A DNA stretch of 64,000 nt from JAAYCI01 sp964370445 (lineage in GTDB: Bacteria > Bacillota > Clostridia > Oscillospirales > Ruminococcaceae): contig CAYJJK010000001.1 in the NCBI GenBank assembly GCA_964370445.1, positions 15,106 to 79,105 of the forward strand, in the 5' to 3' direction. The translations under genes and the position numbers were made by a program. The first letter of the stretch is position 1. Each line of letters begins with the position of its first letter. Shown piece after piece: positions 52,653-60,997 of the stretch. Below the pieces are notes generated by a model that saw nothing but the letters and a program-made list of their open reading frames with translations, searched no databases and was not told where the DNA came from.

Positions 52653-52664
52653 AACTTCTCCTAT

Positions 52665-53561
52665 TTATTTATATTTTTTATCCAACTTCTGCAGTTCTGC
52701 ATAGGTATCAATCTCGGCCAAATCGTCGGCATCAAACATCCTATAGTATATTTCATACGCATCGCTGTAAAATTTAGTTGGCGCATGGTCCCAATAACAG
52801 TCTTTTCCGCCGTCGGTCGCATAGAGCTCCTCAAGGTGTTTTGCAAGCTTTTTTCCGTCACTCTCGCTCCAAAAAGATATCCCAAACAGGCGCGGAATGT
52901 TTACACCGCTATCCACACGAATGTTTACCATACGCGGGCCTTCTATGTCAAAACACCATTCGTTTTCCAGCCGTGGAAAAAAAGCCGAAAGATAATTGCA
53001 GGCATACTGATATTTCTTTATGATATCACTGTTTTTTATAAGGATATCTGATTCGATGATGTAAGCTGCGCAAAGCTTATCTTTCACCGCCAGCGCCGAG
53101 GAAATGGTGTTGGTCGTGTTGTAAAGGGGGTTATGCACAAGTTTTACCGCGGCATATTTTTTTTGCAGTATATCAAACTGTTCTGCCTTATAGCCCGTCA
53201 CCACCACAATTTCGGCAACCTCGGCTTTCAGCAAAGCCTCAATGATGGTTTCAATAATCGCTTTCCCGTTTACATCAATCAGTGGCTTTGGGATTTTATC
53301 GGTTATAGGGGCAAGCCGGGCGCCCTTGCCCGCCGCAAGCAAAACAGCTCTTTTTACACGAAAGGGCTCCAAAGCCTGCAATCCTTTTTCGGTGAGGCAT
53401 TCGTCTTGAATAAACCCTTCCTTTGCAAGCTTGCTTTGCACCTCTTCAAATGCCTTTGGTGCAAGCTGTGTGTTTTGCGGAATATAAAACGGCGTGTTTT
53501 CACGGGTGCATTGTTCTATGTGACTAAGCACATCAAACTCTTTTTTGTTTATGCCTGCCAT
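52665..53561 (-). CDS. licC: CTP:phosphocholine cytidylyltransferase (LicC-like) with N-terminal winged-helix region
   Basis: A protein of 298 residues from ATG 53561 (GAGGTG upstream). Residues 1-68 form a small helical, winged-helix-like domain (INKKEFDVLSHIEQCT and LAKEGFIQDECLTEKGLQAL). Residues 70-298 are the nucleotidyltransferase: AVLLAAGKGARLAPITDKIPKPLIDVNGK and an acidic site in YIIESDILI. NPLYNTTNTISSAL and KDCYWDHAPTKFY are typical of LicC. It makes CDP-choline. The extra N-terminal domain also occurs in LicC relatives of other Firmicutes. It begins 8 bases after the YidC-transferase fusion. Confidence 0.9.
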   Translation of the reverse strand: MAGINKKEFDVLSHIEQCTRENTPFYIPQNTQLAPKAFEEVQSKLAKEGFIQDECLTEKGLQALEPFRVKRAVLLAAGKGARLAPITDKIPKPLIDVNGKAIIETIIEALLKAEVAEIVVVTGYKAEQFDILQKKYAAVKLVHNPLYNTTNTISSALAVKDKLCAAYIIESDILIKNSDIIKKYQYACNYLSAFFPRLENEWCFDIEGPRMVNIRVDSGVNIPRLFGISFWSESDGKKLAKHLEELYATDGGKDCYWDHAPTKFYSDAYEIYYRMFDADDLAEIDTYAELQKLDKKYK

Positions 53562-53569
53562 GTAGCACC

Positions 53570-55663
53570 TCACTGTTTTGATTTGGTTTTTTGTTTTTCA
53601 ACCAGGGTATTTAAAATATACTGTGCACACACCTCGCTACTTTTGCCTATATTGAAAATGTTTTCATGCTTGCATTTGTCTATTTGTTCCATAACATCGT
53701 CATTATTTTTGATAATTGTATCGATGGTTGCAGCCAATGTGTCCAGTTTGTCTAGTGCAATAGAGCTGCCAATTGTTTTTCTTAGGGTAAAGTCAATGGG
53801 TTCAACGTCAATATCTTCCCAGCTTGGGTTCATCACCTTCATGGGGGTGTCAATAAAGATACATGGCTTATTGGTGGTAAAGCCAAACTCATACGCAATT
53901 GCAGACCAATCGGTGATGAGAATGTCGCAATTATACACACTGGTGTTGCTCGAAAAATCGGTCTCTATCGCAAAATCATCCGACAATTTTTCCCTATATT
54001 TTGCAAAAACAGCCTCTATTTTCGCCGAAAAAAGACGAATATACTGCGGATGAGGGCGAACCGTAACCTTGTAGCCTTTGTTCAAAAGATTCGCAAGCAC
54101 CTCATCAAGGCACAAGTCCATAATGTTGTCTTTTTGCCACGAAGGCGCAATTAAAATTGTTGGTTTATTGTTTTTTATTTTGTTGGATGAGGCGTAAGAG
54201 GCCATCATATCGTCCAGCAGACCATATCCTGCCTCAACCAATTTTTTCTCTTTGGTATGATAATATTTTTCCTGTGCCCGAAGCTCCTCCACCTGGTAAG
54301 GCCCCACGCAAAACACCGTATCAAAATGGGCCAACGCATTTTTTTTGTAAAATAAATTGGTGCTTCCAAAACCATGCTCTGTAAAAATATATTCGATATC
54401 CTTTTTTATATAAGAGCGCTTGATGTGGAAATTTTCAATGTCCGGAGTTGTCATCACCACAATCTCGGCATCCATCTTCATCATCAATGTAATCAGCTTA
54501 TTGTCGCCGATGTAATACGCTCGAATCCTCGGGTTTTCTTTTGCCTTTTGAAATATATCGTCGTTTGCATCACGCGTGATGTAATGTATAACAATGTTGC
54601 TGTTTGAAAGGATATTTTCAATCATACCCTTAAAATATTTATAAAAACCACTACCCTCAGAGTAAAACACCAGTTTTTTGTTCAAAACAGAAAAAAACCG
54701 CTTATAATCAGCTTTTTCTCGTTTTGCATGTTCATCGCGTTGATACCATTTTTTCTTTTTTACACCCACAGATTTGATGGCGTTTAGCTCCGCTCTGCTC
54801 GCCTCAAGGTCTTCATAGTCAATATACTTTTTGGGGCTTATCAAAAGATTTAGCACGGTGAGAATAAACACACCGTACAAATTGCCCACTACCCAATATA
54901 AGGCCACACCCGCAGGCACAAAAAGCCCCAAATACAACGACAAACCAACAGAAATAAAAGCTGTTGCATATTTTGTGAACTTCGATTGCTCGGACTGCAA
55001 AACGTTTGATTTATTTTGGGCAAAGCTTAATAAAAGTGAAGAAAGACCCGCGGCAAGCGGCACAAGCAAAGTGATCCCCAAAATATCAAAGGGAATTGAC
55101 GCCAAATCAAACACTAAAAAGCCTGTGTTGATGGTTTGCACCTCGCTAAGGATGTCTGCAATGTTGGCAATGGGCACGCTTAAGAAGTCCTGCATAAACT
55201 GCGGGTTTTGCATGGCACTAAGCACGGTAATTTGGGCAGAAGCGGCCTCTTGATTTAAGCCGGTTATTTCGGCGGCTTTTGAAACCAGCAGGCTGATATC
55301 CTCAGGCGCCAATTGCAAAAGATAGGTTAAGGGGTTATATAAAACCTGAATAACCCCAATGAGCAAAAAAATTTGAATAAAAAGCGGTATCAAATCATAC
55401 AGAGGACTGTAGCGCTCTTTTTTAAAAACCAGTGCACTTTCCTCGGCAATTCGCTCGCTGTCTCCATAGTAGATGGCCTTAATGCGGTTGATGCTTGGCT
55501 GAAGCTTAACCAGCTTAATAGAATTTTTATGCACCCACACAGACAAGGGCAAAAAGATGACCTTTGTAAGTAGCGTAAACACAATAATAGCCACTGCATA
55601 GTTATTTGTAAGCTGATAGCAAGCATTCATCAGCCAACCTATCGGTGAAAATAAAAATTCCAC
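53570..55663 (-). CDS. Fusion of YidC/Oxa1-type insertase and CDP-glycerol glycerophosphotransferase (TagF-like)
   Basis: A 697-residue protein starting at GTG 55663 after GAGG. Residues 1-280 match the YidC/Oxa1 core: YAVAIIVFTLLTKVIFLPL, then KLQPSINRIKAIYYGDSERIA, YSPLYDLIPLFIQIFLLIG and ALYWVVGNLYGV, with about five membrane helices and no signal peptide. After a basic linker, residues about 325-690 form a glycerophosphotransferase domain: TEHGFGSTN (H430), APSWQKDN, VRPHPQY (536-541), and ILITDWSAIAYEF. TagF-type enzymes polymerise glycerol phosphate from CDP-glycerol. In the lic operon it may instead move phosphocholine or a related CDP-alcohol unit. The fused membrane part could anchor the transferase or act on a membrane substrate. 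Confidence 0.87.
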   Translation of the reverse strand: MEFLFSPIGWLMNACYQLTNNYAVAIIVFTLLTKVIFLPLSVWVHKNSIKLVKLQPSINRIKAIYYGDSERIAEESALVFKKERYSPLYDLIPLFIQIFLLIGVIQVLYNPLTYLLQLAPEDISLLVSKAAEITGLNQEAASAQITVLSAMQNPQFMQDFLSVPIANIADILSEVQTINTGFLVFDLASIPFDILGITLLVPLAAGLSSLLLSFAQNKSNVLQSEQSKFTKYATAFISVGLSLYLGLFVPAGVALYWVVGNLYGVFILTVLNLLISPKKYIDYEDLEASRAELNAIKSVGVKKKKWYQRDEHAKREKADYKRFFSVLNKKLVFYSEGSGFYKYFKGMIENILSNSNIVIHYITRDANDDIFQKAKENPRIRAYYIGDNKLITLMMKMDAEIVVMTTPDIENFHIKRSYIKKDIEYIFTEHGFGSTNLFYKKNALAHFDTVFCVGPYQVEELRAQEKYYHTKEKKLVEAGYGLLDDMMASYASSNKIKNNKPTILIAPSWQKDNIMDLCLDEVLANLLNKGYKVTVRPHPQYIRLFSAKIEAVFAKYREKLSDDFAIETDFSSNTSVYNCDILITDWSAIAYEFGFTTNKPCIFIDTPMKVMNPSWEDIDVEPIDFTLRKTIGSSIALDKLDTLAATIDTIIKNNDDVMEQIDKCKHENIFNIGKSSEVCAQYILNTLVEKQKTKSKQ

Positions 55664-55701
55664 TTTTTCCTCACTCCATTTATAAAGATAAACATCCCAT
55701 T

Positions 55702-56184
55702 TTATTCAAAAATGGAACTTTTGGAAAACAGCACAAAAGCCACCTTGCCAATGATGTCGTGCTCTGGAATGGCGCCAATGTGTCGACTGTCTTTAGAAAC
55801 ATCATAGTTATCCCCAAGCAAAAAAACAGCGTCCTTTGGCACAACCAAAGGACCGATAAACGAATCACTTGAGTAGCTGTGCCGCACTTGCAGTTCGCCG
55901 TCTACATACAGCCCCGTACTTGTAATTTCGACCGTTTGCCCTTGGGTTGCCACCACGCGCTTGATTAGGTGTTCGTTTAAACTATTGTTTCGATTGGTCA
56001 CCACAATATCACCCAAGCTTATATCCGAAAACAATTTGTTTGTTAAAACAATGTCTCCCGATGAAAGCGCAGGCGCCATGCTATTGCCGTAAACAAAAGT
56101 AATGTTTGCCACAAAAATGTTCAAAGCCACCAGTGCCGCAATGTAACCAACAAAAACCCACTTACTTTTCAGTATCTTTTTCAC
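55702..56184 (-). CDS. lepB: Signal peptidase I
   Basis: A 160-residue membrane protease. One N-terminal helix (VFVGYIAALVALNIFVANI) is followed by the catalytic serine S35 in YGNSMAPAL and the general-base lysine K75 in HLIKRVVA. The GDNYDVSKDSRHIG box completes the type I signature. The start is GTG 56184, overlapping the small membrane-protein gene by 23 bases. A dedicated signal peptidase inside a teichoic-acid operon suggests a specific substrate, possibly the small YIDPS protein encoded just before it or the large secreted proteins nearby. Confidence 0.9.
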   Translation of the reverse strand: MKKILKSKWVFVGYIAALVALNIFVANITFVYGNSMAPALSSGDIVLTNKLFSDISLGDIVVTNRNNSLNEHLIKRVVATQGQTVEITSTGLYVDGELQVRHSYSSDSFIGPLVVPKDAVFLLGDNYDVSKDSRHIGAIPEHDIIGKVAFVLFSKSSIFE

Positions 56185-56437
56185 TGCTGCTTTTGTCGAT
56201 GATCACAATGTCCTCTTCCACTTCTTTCTTTTCATTCTCATCAATGTTTAAGGTTTTGTTTACCTTCTTTTTAATCCTGTGAAAATAGATGGCAACACCC
56301 GCACCCACCGCAATGGCTAGGCCTGCAATCGCTTGGATGGCATAGGTCATCACCGAAGGGTCGATGTATGCAAATGCAGTGGTGGAAAACACCAGGATAA
56401 GCGCCGTACTCAACAGAAAAAATTTCAAAGCCTTCAT
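56162..56437 (-). CDS. Small membrane protein with YIDPS motif
   Basis: A 91-residue protein: signal-like helix ALKFFLLSTALILVFSTTAFA, then YIDPSVMTYAIQAIAGLAIAVGAGVAIYFHRI, a second helix with a basic end, and a Lys/Glu/Asp-rich tail. Small proteins with an AYIDPG motif after the signal helix often occur beside LtaS-like sulfatases and glycan polymerases in Firmicutes. The role is unknown. The ATG follows GAGGAGGAAA. It overlaps signal peptidase I, so the two are translationally coupled. Confidence 0.75.
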   Translation of the reverse strand: MKALKFFLLSTALILVFSTTAFAYIDPSVMTYAIQAIAGLAIAVGAGVAIYFHRIKKKVNKTLNIDENEKKEVEEDIVIIDKSSSEKDTEK

Positions 56438-56515
56438 TTTTATTTCCTCCTCATTTTGCCAGCTTATTGTTTTGCATAAACTTTATATCATTTACCTAGG
56501 TGGTGTCGACACTAT

Positions 56516-57871
56516 CTAAGTTCCTTCTATAGAATACTCTGTATCTTGCCCATCTATTTCCAAAATGTAATTTTGCGATTGCTGTGTGACGCCGTTGTTT
56601 TCGATAAAAAAGGCGAGCGTATATCGGCCGTCCTCTAAGTACTCCAAGGGAATCTCTGACAAAAAACCGCTGTTTAAATAGGACTCATTTTCATAATATT
56701 CCGCAACATCCGACCTTTGTACACGAAGGGTCGAAAACGCCGCCATTTCGCCCGTGTCATCCGTAAGCAAAAATCTTACATTTTGCGTGCTACTGTCCTC
56801 ACCTTCTACTGCACCCCAGCCCTGCACAAGTAGCTTGTCTTCCACCACTTCGGGCTGTTGTAAATCAAAAAGGGCTATCGTGCCTTGCACTTCGGCCGGC
56901 GGCTGTGCTTCCGGCAAGAAGAAATCTAGATCATACTCCACTTCACTACCATCTATAAAAAGGCTATAACGGGGCGATTGTTCAATAATTCCATCGTTTT
57001 CAATAAAGAAGGTCAGTGAATACTGCCCATCTTCCAGATGTTCTGTGGGCATTTGTGCTGCAAAACCACTGTATAAATAGTCGTCGTTTTCATAAACTTC
57101 TGCAACACCCTCGCTTAAAATACACATGGTCGGAAATTCTACAATCTCCCCTTCTTCATTTGTAAGCATCATAGATACATTTTGTTGAAGGCTTTCTTTA
57201 CCCTCCATGGCACCCCAGCCGTGTATACTTAAAATTTCATCGTCTATATCCACTGAGTTAAGCGCAAACATATTGGCCGTACCTTGTGCTGTGGGCAGCT
57301 GCTGCACGGAGGTGGGCACAAATTCCACATTACCCTTGATGGAATTTACCTCACCAAAGTTTCTGCCATTTTTCTCAAAAAAGATCCCAGTGGCAATAAG
57401 GCCATATGTCTGCTCGTTTTCGTAAATGTTTATACACACTTCATAAACACCGTTTTGCAGGTTTGCCACGGGAAAGCTGGCACGAAAACCGGCCTGCTCG
57501 GGAAACGTATCGATAGATAGGCGAGAAAAATGGTGCTCAAGATCCGGCCTAGCGCCAAAGTTTTGCACCTCACCCGAATAAGTTGCCTGTGCCGACCTAG
57601 CCACCATGCTGACGCTACGGCTATCGCTGTAGGTGTCTGTAGGGATAAATGCCCAGCCGTCTAAAGAGAAAATTCCCGTAAATTCGTCATATTGCAAAGG
57701 CTCAAAAGCATATTGAAGCGTTTCATTTTCTACAAAATCGGGAAAAATCACCCTTGTAAGTGCTTCGTTAGACAGTAGCCTTGCCATGATGATATTGGCA
57801 AAGATAAGCCACAGAAAAACCGCAATCATCACAACGCCGTAGATAATTTTTTTACGGTTGCGGTTCTTCAT
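56516..57871 (-). CDS. Membrane-anchored protein with three related extracellular beta domains
   Basis: A 451-residue protein with one N-terminal membrane helix (IIYGVVMIAVFLWLIFANIIMA) and an outside part made of three related units of about 110-130 residues. Each has a GW(A/G) near its start (SLDGWAFIP, SIHGWGAME, VQGWGAVEG), a middle R/V-A-Y-N motif (VAEVYEND, VAEYYENE) and an end like SGF...IP..YLEDGRYTL.FFIEN. Function unknown. A two-unit paralogue lies at 59624. It overlaps the sulfatase gene by 20 bases, so the two products probably act together, perhaps as a polymer-binding or acceptor-presenting subunit. Confidence 0.72.
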   Translation of the reverse strand: MKNRNRKKIIYGVVMIAVFLWLIFANIIMARLLSNEALTRVIFPDFVENETLQYAFEPLQYDEFTGIFSLDGWAFIPTDTYSDSRSVSMVARSAQATYSGEVQNFGARPDLEHHFSRLSIDTFPEQAGFRASFPVANLQNGVYEVCINIYENEQTYGLIATGIFFEKNGRNFGEVNSIKGNVEFVPTSVQQLPTAQGTANMFALNSVDIDDEILSIHGWGAMEGKESLQQNVSMMLTNEEGEIVEFPTMCILSEGVAEVYENDDYLYSGFAAQMPTEHLEDGQYSLTFFIENDGIIEQSPRYSLFIDGSEVEYDLDFFLPEAQPPAEVQGTIALFDLQQPEVVEDKLLVQGWGAVEGEDSSTQNVRFLLTDDTGEMAAFSTLRVQRSDVAEYYENESYLNSGFLSEIPLEYLEDGRYTLAFFIENNGVTQQSQNYILEIDGQDTEYSIEGT

Positions 57872-59333
57872 TCACATGCACCTCTACTTCCTCTAAAGTT
57901 AACCCCAATGTTTCATTTAAAAGAAGCCGCATTGTATTCACGCCGGATTGTCCTGTAATGTGCGACAAATCCTCTCCCTTATAATAAAACGCATGAAAAG
58001 GATTTCTCATGTAATCGAAGGCAAATTTCTCCGGATACGAAGGAGAGGTGGTGGCGCGCGCACCATGGTCGGACATGGTAAAAATCATGGCATTTGGGTC
58101 ATTTTGCAAAATATCTTCTATCAACTGCATCATAAGTTTGGTTGCATACTTATACTGCCCAAGATAGTATTGGGGGTCTTCCCAGTTGTTTACCTCGCTA
58201 TATGGCACCTCATTTCCGTTTTCGTCCACCAAAAAGGGCTGATGTGGAAAATCCACGTGCATTAGCGTTAGGGTTGGCTGTGTAGGAGTGTTTTCTAAAG
58301 CGCCAATATACGCGGTAGCATCCGTAACCGTATCCACTGTATAAGAGGTATTGTTAGAGAAAAGTGGGTACAAAATGGTCTGTTTTACAAGCAATTCTAC
58401 CACCCCTTCGCCCGATACAGTGGCCGCACCACTGTTGGCTGCCTCCAACACGGAATATTGCTCTCCATAAAAATATGTGTCAGAAAATGTGCGTATTTCA
58501 TACCCAAAATCGGTTAATAACGAAAACAACTCGCCGTTATACCGAAGCTGTTCCCTGTGCGCCATGCTGTCTGTATCCTTTACAACATACTCTAAATTGA
58601 CAAAATTCGTCATCACCGTGGCGGTGTTGATACTGCCGTTTAAACTGTCATACGAAATGGTAAAACCATTTTCGGTCAAAAATTCTTCTAAAACGGCATT
58701 GTCATAGTCGTAATATTCTTCCATCTGCGCAAAACCGGCATATTCATCCCACACCAAAACATACATGTTTGGCAGCCCCTGTGCGGCAGTGCCCTGTGCA
58801 GGCGACGTATCTGTTGTTTGCACCATGTTGTTTTGGCTGTTGAGTTTACTGATGATGGCAGGGGCGGCCATCACACCGTTAAACAAAATAAGCCCACCAA
58901 ACACCAGTGTTAACACCAGCGGAACCTCTTTTAAAAATTTTTCGGGAATTACTTTGATAATGAGATAGATAAGGTGTGCCAAAAACACCAAAGCTATGGT
59001 AACCGTGTGCCAATACCAAAGGTTTTTGAAAAGGAAAAACATCCCCTGTTCAATTAGTGCAAAATTGAACAGCAAGATGCAAATGACAAAAGAAATCAGC
59101 ACGCCCTTTATGGCATTTTTAACAAGCAACGAAGACACAATGTAAATAAACAGCCCTATAAAACTGAACACCAAAACCATCGGCAAAATCTCTAAAAAGT
59201 CCACCTCTCCTACATTATTGAAATACAGAAATAAGGCAGAAAAGCTGGAAAACATCAGCACCAGCAATATATGAAACAATAATGTTTTATTGTTTTTAAT
59301 TAGTTCATTTTTAAATCGCAACAATTTTGGCAT
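57852..59333 (-). CDS. LtaS-like membrane sulfatase-superfamily phosphotransferase
   Basis: A 493-residue protein: five hydrophobic helices (residues 15-165), then an extracellular alkaline-phosphatase/sulfatase domain. LVWDEYAGF marks the first metal site, SLNGSINTATVMTNF carries the likely Thr nucleophile, MHVDFPHQPF the phosphate/metal site and TMSDHGAR the C-terminal Asp-His metal ligands. The topology is that of lipoteichoic acid synthase and related phosphoglycerol/phosphoethanolamine transferases. It begins the operon that also carries the TagF-like fusion and LicC/LicA, so it most likely transfers a phospho-alcohol unit to a surface polymer. Confidence 0.82.
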   Translation of the reverse strand: MPKLLRFKNELIKNNKTLLFHILLVLMFSSFSALFLYFNNVGEVDFLEILPMVLVFSFIGLFIYIVSSLLVKNAIKGVLISFVICILLFNFALIEQGMFFLFKNLWYWHTVTIALVFLAHLIYLIIKVIPEKFLKEVPLVLTLVFGGLILFNGVMAAPAIISKLNSQNNMVQTTDTSPAQGTAAQGLPNMYVLVWDEYAGFAQMEEYYDYDNAVLEEFLTENGFTISYDSLNGSINTATVMTNFVNLEYVVKDTDSMAHREQLRYNGELFSLLTDFGYEIRTFSDTYFYGEQYSVLEAANSGAATVSGEGVVELLVKQTILYPLFSNNTSYTVDTVTDATAYIGALENTPTQPTLTLMHVDFPHQPFLVDENGNEVPYSEVNNWEDPQYYLGQYKYATKLMMQLIEDILQNDPNAMIFTMSDHGARATTSPSYPEKFAFDYMRNPFHAFYYKGEDLSHITGQSGVNTMRLLLNETLGLTLEEVEVHVNEEPQP

Positions 59334-59381
59334 TAAATATGACGTCCTAACAATATTTTTTATTTTATCAGAAAGTTTCTG

Positions 59382-59415
59382 ATTGGCTCACAATTATATA
59401 ACAATTGGCTCACAA
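59382..59415 (-). promoter_or_regulatory. Direct-repeat operator in the lic operon promoter
   Basis: The 12-base word ATTGGCTCACAA (minus strand TTGTGAGCCAAT) occurs at 59382-59393 and again at 59404-59415, 22 bases apart, about two helical turns. One copy fills most of the spacer between the -35 and -10 boxes and the other lies just after the -10. Same-face direct repeats of this kind are typical binding sites of response regulators or repressors. Confidence 0.65.
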
Positions 59416-59421
59416 AGTCAA
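59393..59421 (-). promoter_or_regulatory. Promoter of the sulfatase-to-licA operon
   Basis: On the minus strand TTGACT (59421-59416), a 17-base spacer and a perfect TATAAT (59398-59393). Transcription would start about 55 bases before the sulfatase ATG at 59333 and serve seven genes ending with licA. Confidence 0.85.
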
Positions 59422-59623
59422 CATAAAACACCGTGACAGACAGAGAAAATAATACAATGTATCACAAAAAACTACAAACCAAAGCAATACGGCATATCCT
59501 GTGGTCTTCTTCCCTTTCTTATACCATACTCTTTGTTATTTTATGATAAAAAGGAAACTGGTTAAATCTTATCTGATTTTAATCTGCAACGCAAAAGCAT
59601 AGTGTTTGCCCTTTTTTTGTCTC

Positions 59624-60577
59624 TTACAGTTCTAAATCATACTCCACAATTTCTCCATCTATAAAAAGGCTGTAATTGGGGGATTGCTTCGTAATGCCGT
59701 TATTTTCAACAAAACAGGTAAGTTCATATCGGCCGTCCTCTATGTGCTCTAAAGGAATTTTCGACAAAAAACCGCTGTATAAATATTTATTGCTCCCTAG
59801 CTGCTGTGCAACATCCGGCCTATATAAACACATAGTTGAAAATTCTAAAATGTCTCCATCTTCACTTGTAATAAACACGGATACTGTTTGTGTATAGCTT
59901 GTATTCCATCTACTTACGCTCCAGCCTTCTATCACCAAAAGGTCATTTTCTATATCTATATAATCCAGCTCAAACATATCGGCCGTGCGGTGCGCTGTGG
60001 GCAGCTGCTGCACTTGAGCGGATACAAACTCCACATCACCCTTGATAGAATTCACCTCGGTAAACTCCCTGCCATTTTTTTTAAAAAAGCGCCCGGATCC
60101 GATAATGCCATACGCCTGCTCATTTTCATAAACGTCTATGCATAATTCATAGATGCCATTTTGTAAATTTACCACAGGAAACCTAGCACGAAAGCCGGCC
60201 TGCTCGGGAAGCACGTGAACAGACATGCGAGAAAAATGCCTCTCAAGATCCGGCCTATCACCAAAGTTTTGCACCTCGGCCGAGTAGGATGCATATGCCG
60301 ACCTGAGCCGTATGTTCACACTCCGACTGTCACTGAAAGAATCTGTGGGGATAAAAGCCCAGCCGTCTAAAGTGAGTATTCCTGAAAATTCATCATATGC
60401 CAAAGGGGCTAAATGATACTGAACCGGGGCATTTTCCACTGCATTGGAAGCTCTTACTCTTAAGAATGTATCGTTGGACAGTTGTCTTGCCATGACGCTG
60501 TTGGACAAAAAAAGCCACAGAAAAACCGCAATCATCACAACGCCGTAAATAATTTTTTTAGTACGGCGGTTCTTCAT
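59624..60577 (-). CDS. Membrane-anchored beta-domain protein, two-unit paralogue
   Basis: A 317-residue protein closely related to the one at 56516-57871: the same N-terminal helix (KKIIYGVVMIAVFLWLFLSN), the same first unit (LTLDGWAFIPTDSFSDSRSV, RPDLERHFSRMSV) and second unit (VIEGWSVSRWN ... SGFLSKIPLEHIEDGRYELTCFVENN), but it ends before the third unit. Close similarity of the whole first half points to a recent tandem duplication. It is preceded by a remnant of the sulfatase end, so it originally was the second gene of a sulfatase pair. Function unknown. Confidence 0.72.
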   Translation of the reverse strand: MKNRRTKKIIYGVVMIAVFLWLFLSNSVMARQLSNDTFLRVRASNAVENAPVQYHLAPLAYDEFSGILTLDGWAFIPTDSFSDSRSVNIRLRSAYASYSAEVQNFGDRPDLERHFSRMSVHVLPEQAGFRARFPVVNLQNGIYELCIDVYENEQAYGIIGSGRFFKKNGREFTEVNSIKGDVEFVSAQVQQLPTAHRTADMFELDYIDIENDLLVIEGWSVSRWNTSYTQTVSVFITSEDGDILEFSTMCLYRPDVAQQLGSNKYLYSGFLSKIPLEHIEDGRYELTCFVENNGITKQSPNYSLFIDGEIVEYDLEL

Positions 60578-60690
60578 TCACATACACCTCTATATCCTCA
60601 ATAAGTCAAACTCATCATCTTAATTAATAAACACACACACTGTAATCACACCAAATTTTCCTGTGATACGTGACAAGTCTTTTGCATGAT
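60578..60690 (-). pseudogene. Remnant of the 3' end of a second sulfatase gene
   Basis: Bases 60578-60600 and about 60625-60675 match, with substitutions, the 3' end of the intact sulfatase (57872-57975), including the stretches CACCTCTA and CCTGT.AT..G.GACAA. The rest of that gene is gone. It shows that the pair sulfatase plus beta-domain protein was duplicated in tandem and that the second sulfatase was later deleted, leaving its promoter and the downstream gene. Confidence 0.7.
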
Positions 60691-60830
60691 CCGCTGTAAG
60701 CGCCAACAACAGGTGAATGGCATACATTTTTTTAAACAATTCGCTCTTTAACAATAGCAATCCCGACATTTGAGTTTGGCATACCTACATAATTTTCATT
60801 CTTTTTGTATGAATTTACGTTATCTTATAA

Positions 60831-60859
60831 TTTATATCACAACTCAATCACACTGTCAA
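60831..60859 (-). promoter_or_regulatory. Promoter of the paralogue gene, left after sulfatase deletion
   Basis: On the minus strand a perfect TTGACA (60859-60854), a 17-base spacer and TATAAA (60836-60831). It now drives a leader of about 250 bases containing the sulfatase remnant and then the gene at 60577. Confidence 0.75.
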
Positions 60860-60917
60860 CTCAATTCCCTTCTTTAAAAAGGGCCCACAAAACGCCACAC
60901 CCCTTTTGTGTTCTTTC

Positions 60918-60946
60918 TTGCGCCCTGCTCTTAATTATGCTACAAT
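60918..60946 (+). promoter_or_regulatory. Promoter of the tandem glycosyltransferase gene
   Basis: TTGCGC at 60918-60923, a 17-base spacer with TATGC before the -10, and TACAAT at 60941-60946. The start codon at 60998 follows about 45 bases after the likely transcription start. A further TATAAT at 60826-60831 has only a weak -35. Confidence 0.65.
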
Positions 60947-60997
60947 GAAAATAGATATGTCCAGCTTCCATCTAATTTAAAACAGCGAGGCGAAATC

